Source of the DNA: Granulosicoccus sp964594905 | Lineage (GTDB): Bacteria > Pseudomonadota > Gammaproteobacteria > Granulosicoccales > Granulosicoccaceae | NCBI GenBank assembly: GCA_964594905.1 | Contig: CAZQOI010000026.1 | Location: forward strand, 1 to 37,998 | Reading direction: 5' to 3' | Length of the DNA stretch: 37,998 bases | Part shown: in pieces, positions 17,979 to 26,710 of the stretch | How the letters are laid out: each line of letters opens with the position of its first letter | Numbering within the stretch: position 1 is the stretch's first letter | The notes under the pieces: model-generated | What the model was told of the DNA's origin: nothing | Seen by the model: the letters and a program-made list of their open reading frames with translations, nothing else | Databases searched by the model: none | Program-made: the position numbers and the translations under genes

Positions 17979-18566
17979 GTGGCGGGAAAATCAATTGATA
18001 AGCGTTGTCCCTGGTGTCTAAGCAGTGAGCTTTACAGGGACTATCACGACAAGGAGTGGGGTGTCCCTTGCCGTGACCCCAAAGAACTCTTTGAACTGAT
18101 CAATCTCGAAGGGGCACAAGCGGGGCTCAGCTGGATAACCATTCTCAACAAGCGAGAGGGTTATCGCCGCCTGTTTGCGAATTTTGATCCGGTCAAAATT
18201 GCGCGTTTCACTGATGCCAAGCTCGACAAAATTGCTGCTGACCCGGCTATCGTTCGTCATCGTGGCAAGGTTGCGGCTGTCAAAGGCAACGCGCAAGCTT
18301 GGCTAAAAATGCAAAAGAGTGACACACCGTTTGATGAATTCGTCTGGTCGTTTGTGGATAACAAGCCGAAGCAGAATAACTTCAAAACCATGAAGGATGT
18401 TCCCGGTAGCACCGATGAATCGATTGCTATGAGTAAGGCTTTAAAAAAGCTTGGTTTTAAATTCGTTGGCCCGACAATCTGCTACGCGTTTATGCAAGCT
18501 GCGGGTTTGGTCAACGACCATCTTGTGTCCTGTCCTAAGCACAAAGTCGTAAAAAAGCTCAGATAA
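17979..18566 (+). CDS. tag: DNA-3-methyladenine glycosylase I
   Basis: Removes 3-methyladenine from alkylated DNA as the first step of base-excision repair. Family marks are clear: the zinc-binding N-terminus CPWC followed by YRDYHDKEWGVP, the active-site segment LFELINLEGAQAGLSWITIL with the key Glu, and the C-terminal zinc ligands His and Cys in NDHLVSCPKH. The frame is open further upstream from a GTG at 17934, but the family starts just before the first Cys, so I place the start at the GTG at 17979, giving 195 residues against about 187 in E. coli. A TTG at 17973 is possible too. Confidence 0.93.
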   Translation: MAGKSIDKRCPWCLSSELYRDYHDKEWGVPCRDPKELFELINLEGAQAGLSWITILNKREGYRRLFANFDPVKIARFTDAKLDKIAADPAIVRHRGKVAAVKGNAQAWLKMQKSDTPFDEFVWSFVDNKPKQNNFKTMKDVPGSTDESIAMSKALKKLGFKFVGPTICYAFMQAAGLVNDHLVSCPKHKVVKKLR

Positions 18567-18624
18567 GCTTGTAGGTAGATCACTGATAATATTTTGTGCG
18601 ATGTCTGGAAGCGCACATTACTTG

Positions 18625-19251
18625 TTACTGACCGAAACTTTTACTGTGTTCAGTCAGCCACTGATCTTCTTCTGCCGTGTTTTGTCTATTAAGCGCGGCG
18701 TTTCGATGTGGGTAACGACCGAATTGGTCGATAATGGCTTTGTGTTCCACAGCAGATTCAAGTGTCTTGAGGGTAAATTCTTCAAGGTCTGCACTGCTAT
18801 TCTCGTGTAGCTCAGTAAATTTCCTGAGAGATTCAGTCTGTATCTCATCCGACTCTGCATGTTCGAGTGGTAAATAGAAAAACACCCGTTGTATCACAGG
18901 CAAGGCTTGGTCAAAATCTTTGTCTATTGCAGCACGACAAATCAACTGCGCTTTTTCATCATAAGCAAATGCTTTAGCACTGCCGCGATAAATATTGCGT
19001 GAAAACTGATCGAGCAAAACCAACAATGCCAGGCTGCCAGATGCGTCGCTCGTCCAGCTGTCGAGCTCACCTTCGTTTGCTTTGTCCAAAGTGTGTGCGA
19101 ATTGCTGTCGTAACTGTTCATCAAATGACTTGCCACCATTGAACCAGCGTTTGGGTTGTGGCAGATCCATACGTCCTGTTTCTTCATCCTGAAACCAGGT
19201 GGCAAGAATCGCTTCTTGTTGTGCTGAAGTTGACGCTGTGTCTCTGTTCAT
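18625..19251 (-). CDS. DUF924 family protein
   Basis: Cytoplasmic protein of 208 residues, recognised by the DUF924 pattern: an early WFGG-like segment (here RWFNGGKSFDEQLRQQF), LLVLLDQFSRNIYRGSAKAF near the middle, VFFYLPLEHAES, and FGRYPHRNAALNR near the end. The family is widespread in proteobacteria and predicted all-helical; no function is established that I know of. It is convergent with tag and divergent from the TauE/SafE permease gene, with only 46 bases between its ATG and the permease start, so the two probably have back-to-back promoters. Confidence 0.88.
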   Translation of the reverse strand: MNRDTASTSAQQEAILATWFQDEETGRMDLPQPKRWFNGGKSFDEQLRQQFAHTLDKANEGELDSWTSDASGSLALLVLLDQFSRNIYRGSAKAFAYDEKAQLICRAAIDKDFDQALPVIQRVFFYLPLEHAESDEIQTESLRKFTELHENSSADLEEFTLKTLESAVEHKAIIDQFGRYPHRNAALNRQNTAEEDQWLTEHSKSFGQ

Positions 19252-19297
19252 CGTTTGCGTATACTCGGTTTACAGGCTTCCCTCGCAAACCACATTC

Positions 19298-20050
19298 ATG
19301 CAAGGCACCATTTTCGCAGTGGCAACGACTGTCGAACTTCTGGCGATTGCCTTGTGCTTTGTCTGGAGTGGTTTTGTTCGTTCCGGTATTGGATTTGGTG
19401 GCGCCGCACTCACTCTACCGATGTTGTTGATGATCAACAACAATCCCTTATTGTTTTTGCCAGCGATCAGTTGGCAACTGTTGCTGTTCTCATTGTTGAC
19501 TATTGCAACCCGACTTGAGAACGTCAATTGGTCCTATTTGCTGAGACTTTCACTGCTGCTTGCTATTCCGTTTGCGGCGGGCTTGTTCGGTTTGCTCAAC
19601 TTGCCAGCGACAATCTTGTCCCTCTTTGTTTACACCGTCACCTTAGGTTATGGGTTGATGTACCTGTTCAATCGAGAGTTTGTCAGCAATAACCGCTACG
19701 TCGATGCCGTTTGCCTGATAGCGGGCGGCTATATCAGTGGCGTGTCTCTGATCGGTGCGCCGCTGATTGCCTCAGTCGCGGTTCGACAGCTGCCAAGCCA
19801 TCAGCTTCGAGACACCTTATTTGTCATGTGGATCATTTTGGTGATCTTCAAGCTTGGGACCTTTTTCGCCGCAGAGGTCAATCAGCAGTGGTTATTGGTA
19901 TTTTTAACCCTGCCGTTCGTCGCTCTGGGGCATATCCTTGGGCTTCGTTTCCATGAAATGTTGGTCAGTGGCGATAAACGGCGCTTTCACCAGGTTTTGG
20001 GTTTTGGTCTTTCACTGGTTTCGGCGGTCGGGCTTTGGTCGGTGCTTTGA
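19298..20050 (+). CDS. TauE/SafE (TSUP) family permease
   Basis: Inner-membrane protein of 250 residues with several hydrophobic helices. The first family repeat reads SGFVRSGIGFGGAALTLP (residues about 24-41), the typical TSUP helix-loop motif. A second half-repeat starts near GGYISGVSLIGAPLI. Family members export sulfite, sulfoacetate or other organosulfur anions; the substrate here is unknown. The frame is open upstream to 19199, but that would overlap the divergent DUF924 gene; the ATG at 19298 begins just before the first helix. Confidence 0.87.
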   Translation: MQGTIFAVATTVELLAIALCFVWSGFVRSGIGFGGAALTLPMLLMINNNPLLFLPAISWQLLLFSLLTIATRLENVNWSYLLRLSLLLAIPFAAGLFGLLNLPATILSLFVYTVTLGYGLMYLFNREFVSNNRYVDAVCLIAGGYISGVSLIGAPLIASVAVRQLPSHQLRDTLFVMWIILVIFKLGTFFAAEVNQQWLLVFLTLPFVALGHILGLRFHEMLVSGDKRRFHQVLGFGLSLVSAVGLWSVL

Positions 20051-20106
20051 TATACTGCGCCACTGACTAGAAGTGTATCCTCAAAAAAACCGGAGATTTC
20101 CCAGGA

Positions 20107-20724
20107 ATGAGCGCTGCAACCCACGCCAGCCAAGCAAAAATGGCTGATATTTTTCTCGATCACTGGATTCCGCAAGCCACTCAGTCTCAGCGACTGGTGC
20201 GAAATGCGCTGGTGGTACTGGTGGGCACTGCAATGCTGACCCTATCAGCGAAGTTGTCTGTACCGTTCTTCCCTGTACCCATGACGCTGCAGACCTTGGT
20301 TGTTTTGTGTCTCGGCATGCTGCTTGGCCCTCGTCTAGGTGCATTTACGGTGCTTGTCTACCTGGCACAGGGTGCTTTGGGTATGCCGGTTTTTCAGGGT
20401 ACACCTGAGAAAGGCATCGGCTTGGCTTATATGTTGAGCACCACAGGTGGCTACCTTGTCGGTTTCGTGATTGCAGCCTTTGTTGTCGGTTTATTGGCCA
20501 AGCGACATTGGGACCGCTCGCCTATGCTTACTATCGGTGCCATGGTGATTGGCAACATCATCATTTATCTGTGTGGTCTGGCTTGGCTGGGAAATGTCGT
20601 TGGTTGGGACAAGCCGGTTCTAGCCTGGGGCCTGCAGCCATTCTTGCTCGGCGACTTTGTCAAAATCCTCATTGCCGCTGCCGTGCTGCCTTCGTTGTGG
20701 AAACTTGGAAAACGCTATGATTGA
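20107..20724 (+). CDS. bioY: biotin transporter BioY
   Basis: Membrane S-component that binds biotin, 205 residues with six hydrophobic helices after a 35-residue cytoplasmic lead. Family marks are AKLSVPFFPVPMTLQTLVVL, then GPRLGAFTVLVYLAQGALGMPVF, STTGGYLVGF and the closing FLLGDFVKILIAA. No bioM or bioN ATPase/T-component gene lies beside it, so it either works alone, as reported for some solitary BioY proteins, or borrows energy-coupling parts encoded elsewhere. Its neighbours downstream are fatty-acid genes, and biotin is the cofactor of the acetyl-CoA carboxylase encoded 4 kb away, so shared demand is a sensible link. The 3' end overlaps the DUF4197 gene. Confidence 0.93.
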   Translation: MSAATHASQAKMADIFLDHWIPQATQSQRLVRNALVVLVGTAMLTLSAKLSVPFFPVPMTLQTLVVLCLGMLLGPRLGAFTVLVYLAQGALGMPVFQGTPEKGIGLAYMLSTTGGYLVGFVIAAFVVGLLAKRHWDRSPMLTIGAMVIGNIIIYLCGLAWLGNVVGWDKPVLAWGLQPFLLGDFVKILIAAAVLPSLWKLGKRYD

Positions 20725-21496
20725 CACCCCTTTGTGGTGGCGCTTGAACAATCGAATGAATCCTCAATTACCTCTATGTGCTGCCTGTTTGGCTGCAAGT
20801 TTGGCATTGGCAGGTTGTGCCGGCAGTGGGCCTAATCTTGGTGACCTGCAGGCGGTCGCGGAGTCTGCGCTCGGTGGACAATCGGGTGATTTGTCTACTG
20901 ATGAGATCACACGAGGTTTGAAAGAAGCCCTGGCAACGGGTTCCAACATTGTCGTGTCACAGCTTGGTCAAGAGAATGGCTTCGACGGCGATCCTGCTAT
21001 CCGCATTCCATTGCCAACGGCGCTGGTCAAGGCGCGAGATTTTGCCAGCAAAGTCGGACTGGAAGGTTCGTTTAATGATCTCGAAGTCAAACTCAACAGG
21101 GCAGCTGAAGCGGCAACGCCAAAAGCCAAGGCTTTGTTCCTTGGTGCTATTCAATCAATGAGCGTTGATGATGCGCGCGGCATTCTTGGTGGACCTGATG
21201 ACGCAGCAACTCAATACTTTCAGGATAAAACCGGTGTAGCTTTGCAATCTGAAATGCGGCCAATTGTTGAGCAGGCCTTGTCTCAAGTGGGTGCTGTCAA
21301 CAGTTTCAACCAGCTGCTGAGCAGTTATCAGCGTATTCCTCTAGCACCCAAAATTGATGCTGATCTAACAGGGCATGTTGTTGATAAAGGGTCTGAAGGT
21401 ATCTTCCATTATCTTGCGAAGGAAGAAAAATCGATTCGCGAGAATCCCCTCAAACGGACATCCGACATCCTTAAACGCGTGTTCGGTAGCCGATAG
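20717..21496 (+). CDS. DUF4197 lipoprotein
   Basis: Predicted lipoprotein of 259 residues. The N-terminus has two Arg, a hydrophobic stretch and a lipobox LAGC with Cys34, so the mature protein is likely anchored in a membrane facing the periplasm. The rest matches DUF4197: LKEALATGSNIVVSQLGQ near 67-84, IRIPLP, MSVDDARGILGG, and the end GIFHYLAKEEKSIRENP. The ATG at 20717 overlaps the bioY stop (8 bases) and supplies the positive n-region; an ATG at 20756 would leave the signal without positive charge. The family has no established function. It sits between bioY and fabA on the same strand. Confidence 0.85.
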   Translation: MIDTPLWWRLNNRMNPQLPLCAACLAASLALAGCAGSGPNLGDLQAVAESALGGQSGDLSTDEITRGLKEALATGSNIVVSQLGQENGFDGDPAIRIPLPTALVKARDFASKVGLEGSFNDLEVKLNRAAEAATPKAKALFLGAIQSMSVDDARGILGGPDDAATQYFQDKTGVALQSEMRPIVEQALSQVGAVNSFNQLLSSYQRIPLAPKIDADLTGHVVDKGSEGIFHYLAKEEKSIRENPLKRTSDILKRVFGSR

Positions 21497-21505
21497 CACA
21501 AGCCC

Positions 21506-22036
21506 ATGAACCCCCCTGACTTGTCCGACCGTCACGCGTTTACGCGTGACGAACTTATTGCCTGCGGGCATGGTGAATTGTTTGGCGAGGGTAATGCGCG
21601 ATTGCCTTTACCTAACATGCTGATGTTTGATCGCATCACGCAAATTACTGCCGATGGCGGTAGCAGTGGCAAAGGTGAGATCGTTGCCGAGCTCGATATC
21701 AATCCAGATCTATGGTTTTTCGCCTGCCATTTTGAAGGCGATCCCGTCATGCCTGGTTGCCTTGGTCTTGATGCCATGTGGCAGCTGGTTGGTTTCTTTC
21801 TGGGTTGGAAAGGCAATCCTGGGCGCGGCCGCGCTTTGGGTTCAGGCGAGGTCAAGTTCTTTGGCCAGGTTCTACCTGATGCGAAAAAGGTCACCTACGA
21901 ATTAAGCATGACTCGCCTGATTGAAAGGCGACTTGTTATGGGCATTGCTGATGGACGAATGCTTGTTGATGGCCGAGAGATCTACACCGCGAAAGATTTG
22001 CGCGTTGGGCTATTCACCTCCACTGAAGATTTCTGA
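21506..22036 (+). CDS. fabA: 3-hydroxydecanoyl-ACP dehydratase/isomerase FabA
   Basis: Dehydrates beta-hydroxyacyl-ACP and isomerises the trans-2 to cis-3 decenoyl double bond, the entry to anaerobic-type unsaturated fatty acids. It has 176 residues (E. coli about 172). The catalytic His75 is in WFFACHFEGDPVMPGCLG and Asp89 in LGLDAMWQLVGFF. The end TAKDLRVGLF is typical. The ATG at 21506 lies 9 bases after the DUF4197 stop, and fabB follows after 11 bases, so the pair is an operon as in Pseudomonas and relatives. Confidence 0.97.
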   Translation: MNPPDLSDRHAFTRDELIACGHGELFGEGNARLPLPNMLMFDRITQITADGGSSGKGEIVAELDINPDLWFFACHFEGDPVMPGCLGLDAMWQLVGFFLGWKGNPGRGRALGSGEVKFFGQVLPDAKKVTYELSMTRLIERRLVMGIADGRMLVDGREIYTAKDLRVGLFTSTEDF

Positions 22037-22047
22037 CGGACAACATA

Positions 22048-23259
22048 ATGCGAAGAGCAGTAATCACGGGTATCGGTATCGTGTCTTGCCTGGGCAATGA
22101 CAAAGATACTGTTACAGAGGCTTTACGCACTGCGCGGTCCGGCATAACGGCGCGTGAAGAATACAAAGAGATGGGTATGCGTAGCCATGTCGCTGCACGC
22201 CCTGACATTGACCTGAAAGAGGCCATCGATCGGAAACAGTTCCGTTTCATGGGCGATGCGGCGGCTTACGCTTATATAGCGATGCGTGATGCTATTGCTG
22301 ACGCGGGGCTTACCGATGCGGAAGTTTCAAACGAGCGAACCGGGATCATCGCAGGCTCCGGTGGTGGTTCCTCAGCAAGTCAGGTTGAGTCCGCTGACAT
22401 CATGCGAGATCGTGGCTTAAGACGTGTGGGTCCTTATCGTGTTACGCAAACCATGGCGAGCACAGTATCAGCGTGTCTTGCCACACCTTATAAAATCAAA
22501 GGTGTTAACTATTCGATTTCTTCCGCGTGTTCAACCAGTGCACACAGCATTGGCACAGCACTCGAACAAATTCAGCTGGGCAAACAGGATCGCGTCTTTG
22601 CCGGTGGTGGTGAAGAGGAGCACTGGACATTAAGTTGTTTGTTTGATGCGATGGGTGCCTTGTCAACCAAGTACAACGACACACCTTCGATTGCTTCACG
22701 TGCCTATGATGCCAATCGCGATGGCTTCGTTATTGCTGGTGGCGGTGGCATGGTCGTGGTTGAAGAGCTTGAGGTTGCCAAGGCGCGTGGGGCGCGCATC
22801 TATGCAGAAGTTGTTGGTTATGGTGCCACGTCCGACGGACATGACATGGTTGCACCATCCGGTGAAGGCGCGACACGTTGCATGCAGATTGCGAAGTCAA
22901 CGGTTGATACACCGATCGACTATATCAATGCACATGGCACCAGCACACCGGTCGGTGATATTGCAGAGCTTGGTGCTGTTCGTAATGCCTTCGGCGAAAA
23001 AACGCCTTATATCGGATCAACCAAATCCTTGTCGGGCCACTCTCTTGGTGCCGCGGGTGTGCAGGAAGCGATCTATACCTTATTGATGCAACAAGCAGGA
23101 TTTATTGCTGAATCTGCACATATAGAAGAGCTAGACGAAGCAGCTGCCGGTATGGCCATTGTGCAAGAGCGTATTGATAATGCAAAGATCGACACCGTCA
23201 TGTCCAATAGCTTTGGTTTTGGCGGCACTAACGCGTCTCTCGTTTTTCGAAAACTGTAA
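22048..23259 (+). CDS. fabB: beta-ketoacyl-ACP synthase I FabB
   Basis: Condensing enzyme that elongates the cis-3-decenoyl-ACP made by FabA, 403 residues. The catalytic triad is C161 in SSACSTSAHSIG, H296 in NAHGTSTPVGD and H331 in SLSGHSLGAAG, all in the spacing known for FabB/FabF; the early GIGIVSCLGND and the end SNSFGFGGTNASLVF are standard. It is called FabB and not FabF because of the pairing with fabA and the length. The convergent srkA gene ends 5 bases away. Confidence 0.96.
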   Translation: MRRAVITGIGIVSCLGNDKDTVTEALRTARSGITAREEYKEMGMRSHVAARPDIDLKEAIDRKQFRFMGDAAAYAYIAMRDAIADAGLTDAEVSNERTGIIAGSGGGSSASQVESADIMRDRGLRRVGPYRVTQTMASTVSACLATPYKIKGVNYSISSACSTSAHSIGTALEQIQLGKQDRVFAGGGEEEHWTLSCLFDAMGALSTKYNDTPSIASRAYDANRDGFVIAGGGGMVVVEELEVAKARGARIYAEVVGYGATSDGHDMVAPSGEGATRCMQIAKSTVDTPIDYINAHGTSTPVGDIAELGAVRNAFGEKTPYIGSTKSLSGHSLGAAGVQEAIYTLLMQQAGFIAESAHIEELDEAAAGMAIVQERIDNAKIDTVMSNSFGFGGTNASLVFRKL

Positions 23260-23264
23260 ATACG

Positions 23265-24257
23265 TCAATAGATAAGTGGCGGTTCGTCGAGTGCCGCCCG
23301 TTGTTCACGCAGTGACAACAGATGTTCATCCCAGAAGCGGGCGGTTGCGAAGAAAGGGAATGCTAGTTTAAACGCTGGATCTTCCCAACGTTTTCCGATC
23401 CATGCGGCATAGTGAATGATTCGCAATGCTCTTAAGGGTTCTATAAGAAGGAGTTCGCGCTCGTCGAACTCACGAAATTCATGGTATCCATCCAGTAGAT
23501 CCCCAAGACGAGCTTGGGCGTAATGTCTGTCACCTGAAATAAACATCCAGAGATCCTGAACAGCTGGGCCTGTCGCAGTATCGTCGAAATCAAGTAAGTG
23601 TGGTGTTTCGTCGCTCCCCCAAAGAATATTGCCTGGATGAAAATCGCCGTGGATGCTTAAGAAGCGTGCGTCACCAACTGCATCGAAAGCCTCGTAGATC
23701 AATGGAATCAAATCATCGACGATTGATTCATAAGTGGGCTTCAATTCATCGGGCATCACTGTCGCATCGAGCAGGAAGTTGGCCGATTCATCTCCAAGTC
23801 GCTCTACTGAGATAACGGGCCGCGACTGAAATGAGTGCAGCGCTCCAAGCAGATGCAAACGTCCAAGCGTGCGACCAATAACTTTTAGCTGTTCACTGTT
23901 GTCGAGTTCGGGTGGGCGACCACCGGCGCGTGGAAATAAACAGAAACGAAACGGCCCACTGTGCAGCAGCGTTTCACCATCGGCATTTTCAAGCGGTGCG
24001 ATGACCGGTAGCTCATGGTTCTTTAGCGCTTTGCAAAAGTTATGTTCTTCTAATATGGCGGCATCGGTCCAGCGCTCGGGGCGATAGAATTTAGCGATGA
24101 TGCTGGAGCCATCCTCGAGGCCGATCGAGTACACCCGATTCTCGTAGCTGTTGAGCGCGGCGACCCGACCATCGGTCCGCCAACCTGCCGCATCGATTGC
24201 GTCAAGAATCTGATTCGGATCCAAAAATTGGAACGCCAGAGTAGGGTCTTGGCTCAT
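23265..24257 (-). CDS. srkA: stress response serine/threonine kinase SrkA (RdoA/YihE)
   Basis: Aminoglycoside-phosphotransferase-like kinase of 330 residues; E. coli SrkA (about 328) protects against stress-induced death and acts in the Cpx response. Visible features are the N-terminal phrase LNSYENRVYSIGLEDG, the catalytic loop SIHGDFHPGNILW and the metal-binding LLDFDDTATGPAVQDLWM. An in-frame ATG 39 bases further upstream would add a basic extension unlike the family, so I start at 24257. In E. coli the gene precedes dsbA; here no dsbA is beside it. Confidence 0.92.
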   Translation of the reverse strand: MSQDPTLAFQFLDPNQILDAIDAAGWRTDGRVAALNSYENRVYSIGLEDGSSIIAKFYRPERWTDAAILEEHNFCKALKNHELPVIAPLENADGETLLHSGPFRFCLFPRAGGRPPELDNSEQLKVIGRTLGRLHLLGALHSFQSRPVISVERLGDESANFLLDATVMPDELKPTYESIVDDLIPLIYEAFDAVGDARFLSIHGDFHPGNILWGSDETPHLLDFDDTATGPAVQDLWMFISGDRHYAQARLGDLLDGYHEFREFDERELLLIEPLRALRIIHYAAWIGKRWEDPAFKLAFPFFATARFWDEHLLSLREQRAALDEPPLIY

Positions 24258-24369
24258 ATTGCCGAAATCCGTTTTTTTGCGTTGTTTTGTCGGCAAATGT
24301 CTGCAAGTAAGCGGAAAATGGTGCTATCGTTCAAGAATTAACCCATTGAGTGTGCGGAGCTGATTGAGT

Positions 24370-24831
24370 ATGTCACAGGTGTTGGTTCTTAACGGTCCGA
24401 ACCTAAATTTGCTGGGTAGTCGAGAGCCCGCAAAGTACGGTACCGCGACCTTGTCCGACATGCAGAAAAGTCTTGAGGCGGCAGCTGCAAAAGCGCGTGA
24501 GCAATCCGGCATCGCAGTAGATGTATCGTTTTTTCAAAGCAACAGCGAGGGTGCGCTGATCGACCGTGTACAGGCTGCAGCAGCGGATGGTGTCGGCGTC
24601 ACAATCATCAATCCCGGTGGTTATTCTCACACCAGTGTCGCTCTTCGTGATGCCTTTCTTGGCGTACAGATGCCCTTGATCGAGGTACACGTATCAAATA
24701 TTTATGCACGTGAAAGTTTCCGTCATCACTCCTATTTCTCGGATATTGCCATCGGCAGTTTGGCAGGTTTTGGAGTCGCAGGTTATGAGATGGCTTTCGA
24801 CGCTGCGCTACGTTTTTTGAAACAAAAATAA
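24370..24831 (+). CDS. aroQ: 3-dehydroquinate dehydratase, type II
   Basis: Third step of the shikimate pathway, conversion of 3-dehydroquinate to 3-dehydroshikimate, by a small dodecameric enzyme of 153 residues. Characteristic segments are VLNGPNLNLLGSREP at the start, FQSNSEGALIDRVQAA, the active-site INPGGYSHTSVALRDA and EVHVSNIYARESFRHHS. The ATG at 24370 follows GGAG at a suitable distance; a TTG six bases before is possible. It opens the conserved run aroQ-accB-accC-prmA and is divergent from srkA. Confidence 0.96.
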   Translation: MSQVLVLNGPNLNLLGSREPAKYGTATLSDMQKSLEAAAAKAREQSGIAVDVSFFQSNSEGALIDRVQAAAADGVGVTIINPGGYSHTSVALRDAFLGVQMPLIEVHVSNIYARESFRHHSYFSDIAIGSLAGFGVAGYEMAFDAALRFLKQK

Positions 24832-24854
24832 TACCTACATTGGAATAAGCACTC

Positions 24855-25337
24855 ATGGACATACGCAAGATCAAAAAGCTGATCGAGCTCCTCGAAGATT
24901 CAGACGTTGCTGAGATCGAAATCGTTGAAGGCGAAGAATCGGTGCGAATTGCTCGTGCCAGTGGATCCACGTCTTACGCGCCGATCCCGCCGCAAGTAAA
25001 CTATGCACCTGCACCGGTTGCAAGCGCACCTGTTGCTGCAGCGAGCGCGGCACCTTCAGCGGCAGCCGCACCCGCTGGTACAGGCGATGATCTTATGCCC
25101 CCGGGTAATGTCGTTGAATCGCCTATGGTCGGTACCTTTTACCGCGCGACTTCGCCGAATGCCAAACCTTTTGTAGATGTTGGCCAATCAGTCAACAAAG
25201 GCGACACCTTGTGCATCATTGAAGCGATGAAAATCATGAACCAGATAGAAGCAGAATCAAGCGGCACGGTGCGCGCTATTCTGGTTGAAGACGGTCAGCC
25301 GGTAGAATTCGGTGAACCCATGATCATAATCGACTGA
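24855..25337 (+). CDS. accB: acetyl-CoA carboxylase biotin carboxyl carrier protein
   Basis: Carries the biotin that shuttles carboxyl groups in malonyl-CoA synthesis, 160 residues. The N-terminal region (MDIRKIKKLIELLEDS) is typical of BCCP. A flexible Ala/Pro-rich linker spans about 42-75. The biotinyl domain follows with the signature EAMKIMNQI, in which K126 is the biotinylated lysine. It lies 23 bases after aroQ and 11 before accC, an operon found in many gammaproteobacteria. Its biotin could come through the BioY importer encoded upstream in the window. Confidence 0.97.
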   Translation: MDIRKIKKLIELLEDSDVAEIEIVEGEESVRIARASGSTSYAPIPPQVNYAPAPVASAPVAAASAAPSAAAAPAGTGDDLMPPGNVVESPMVGTFYRATSPNAKPFVDVGQSVNKGDTLCIIEAMKIMNQIEAESSGTVRAILVEDGQPVEFGEPMIIID

Positions 25338-25348
25338 GCCTGGCGATC

Positions 25349-26701
25349 ATGGTTAAACCACTCAAGAAAATCCTGATTGCGAATCGCGGTGAGATTGCGT
25401 TGCGCATCATGCGTTGTTGTCGCGATCTGGGCATACAAACTGTTGCTGTGTACTCGACGGCTGATCGCGATCTCAAACATGTTCGGCTCGCCGATGAAGC
25501 AGTTTGCATAGGCCCACCGGCGTCAACCGAAAGTTATTTGAATGTGCCGGCGATCATCAGCGCAGCGGAAATTACCCGAGCCGAGGCTATTCATCCAGGC
25601 TACGGTTTTTTAGCTGAAAACGCCGATTTTGCTGAACGTGTTGAACACAGTGGCTTCCGCTTTATTGGCCCAACAGCTGATGTCATTCGTCTTATGGGTG
25701 ACAAAGTCAGTGCGATAGCAGAGATGAAAGCCGCAGGTGTACCTTGTGTACCGGGTAGTGATGGGCCTTTGGGTGACGACCCGGATCGCAATCGTAAGCT
25801 TGCCAACGAAATCGGTTACCCGATCATCATTAAAGCTGCTGGCGGAGGTGGTGGTAGAGGTATGCGTGTTGTACGTGGTGATGACGAGCTGCTTGAGTCC
25901 ATTGCCATGACACAAAACGAGGCCGGTACAGTATTTGGAAATCCCATGGTGTACATGGAAAAATTTCTTGAAAAACCTCGTCACATAGAATTTCAGGTTA
26001 TTGCTGATGAGCACGGCAATGCCATTCATCTTGGCGAGCGCGATTGCTCGATGCAGCGCCGTCATCAGAAAGTGGTTGAAGAAGCGCCAGCCCCCGGCAT
26101 TGATGAAGCGACTCGGGCGGATATGGGAAAGCGTTGTGTTGATGCCTGTAAACGCATGGGGTATCGCGGTGCTGGTACGTTTGAATTTTTGTACGAAGAT
26201 GGCAATTTCTACTTTATAGAAATGAACACGCGGGTGCAGGTTGAGCATCCGGTAACTGAAATGATTACCGGCGTTGATATCATCAAAGAACAGATCTTTA
26301 CTGCAGAAGGCCGTAAGTTGCGTTGGGATCAGGATGATATCCGCATCAATGGTCACGCGTTTGAATGTCGTTTGAATGCCGAAGATCCGGTAACCTTCAT
26401 GCCTTCACCTGGCACCATCAAGCAGTACCATTCTCCGGGTGGGCTTGGCGTTCGTGTCGAAACGCATATTTATAATGGCTATAGCGTGCCACCTAACTAC
26501 GACTCCATGATTGCCAAGCTGGTTGTTTCAGGTAACACCCGTAAATCTGCCCTGGCTCGTATGAGTGGTGCTCTGAGTGAAGTCTTTATCGATGGCATCA
26601 AAACCAACATTCCGTTGCATATCGATATTTTCAATGATCCAGCTTTTCAGGAAGGTGGAACCAACATTCACTACCTGGAAAAGAAACTCGGGCTGCAGTA
26701 G
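25349..26701 (+). CDS. accC: acetyl-CoA carboxylase biotin carboxylase subunit
   Basis: ATP-grasp enzyme that carboxylates biotin on AccB, 450 residues, matching the E. coli length of about 449. Key parts are the N-terminal KILIANRGEIALRIMR, the Gly-rich ATP loop KAAGGGGGRGMRVV (around residue 160), EKPRHIEFQV, RDCSMQRRHQKVVEEAPAP and FIEMNTRVQVEHPVTE. Nothing is missing. The stop is nine bases before the prmA start. Confidence 0.98.
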   Translation: MVKPLKKILIANRGEIALRIMRCCRDLGIQTVAVYSTADRDLKHVRLADEAVCIGPPASTESYLNVPAIISAAEITRAEAIHPGYGFLAENADFAERVEHSGFRFIGPTADVIRLMGDKVSAIAEMKAAGVPCVPGSDGPLGDDPDRNRKLANEIGYPIIIKAAGGGGGRGMRVVRGDDELLESIAMTQNEAGTVFGNPMVYMEKFLEKPRHIEFQVIADEHGNAIHLGERDCSMQRRHQKVVEEAPAPGIDEATRADMGKRCVDACKRMGYRGAGTFEFLYEDGNFYFIEMNTRVQVEHPVTEMITGVDIIKEQIFTAEGRKLRWDQDDIRINGHAFECRLNAEDPVTFMPSPGTIKQYHSPGGLGVRVETHIYNGYSVPPNYDSMIAKLVVSGNTRKSALARMSGALSEVFIDGIKTNIPLHIDIFNDPAFQEGGTNIHYLEKKLGLQ

Positions 26702-26710
26702 CGTCGATTC

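Noticed and set aside
18595..18617. Hairpin TGTGCG with CGCACA between the convergent tag and DUF924 genes
   Set aside because: Six pairs with an 11-base loop and no T tract on either strand; too weak to support termination.
19266..19275. GGTTTACA, half of a BirA-type biotin operator, upstream of the TauE/SafE gene and 0.8 kb before bioY
   Set aside because: The matching left half (TTGTAAACC) is absent at the needed distance, and the site is not in front of bioY.
19253..19290. 7-bp inverted repeat GTTTGCG ... CGCAAAC in the DUF924-TauE/SafE divergent region
   Set aside because: The arms are 24 bases apart and such a pair is expected now and then by chance in 50 bases.
25610..26356. 248-codon minus-strand open frame inside accC
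   Set aside because: It is entirely antisense to accC, is rich in residues expected from reverse reading of coding sequence, and has no recognisable domain.
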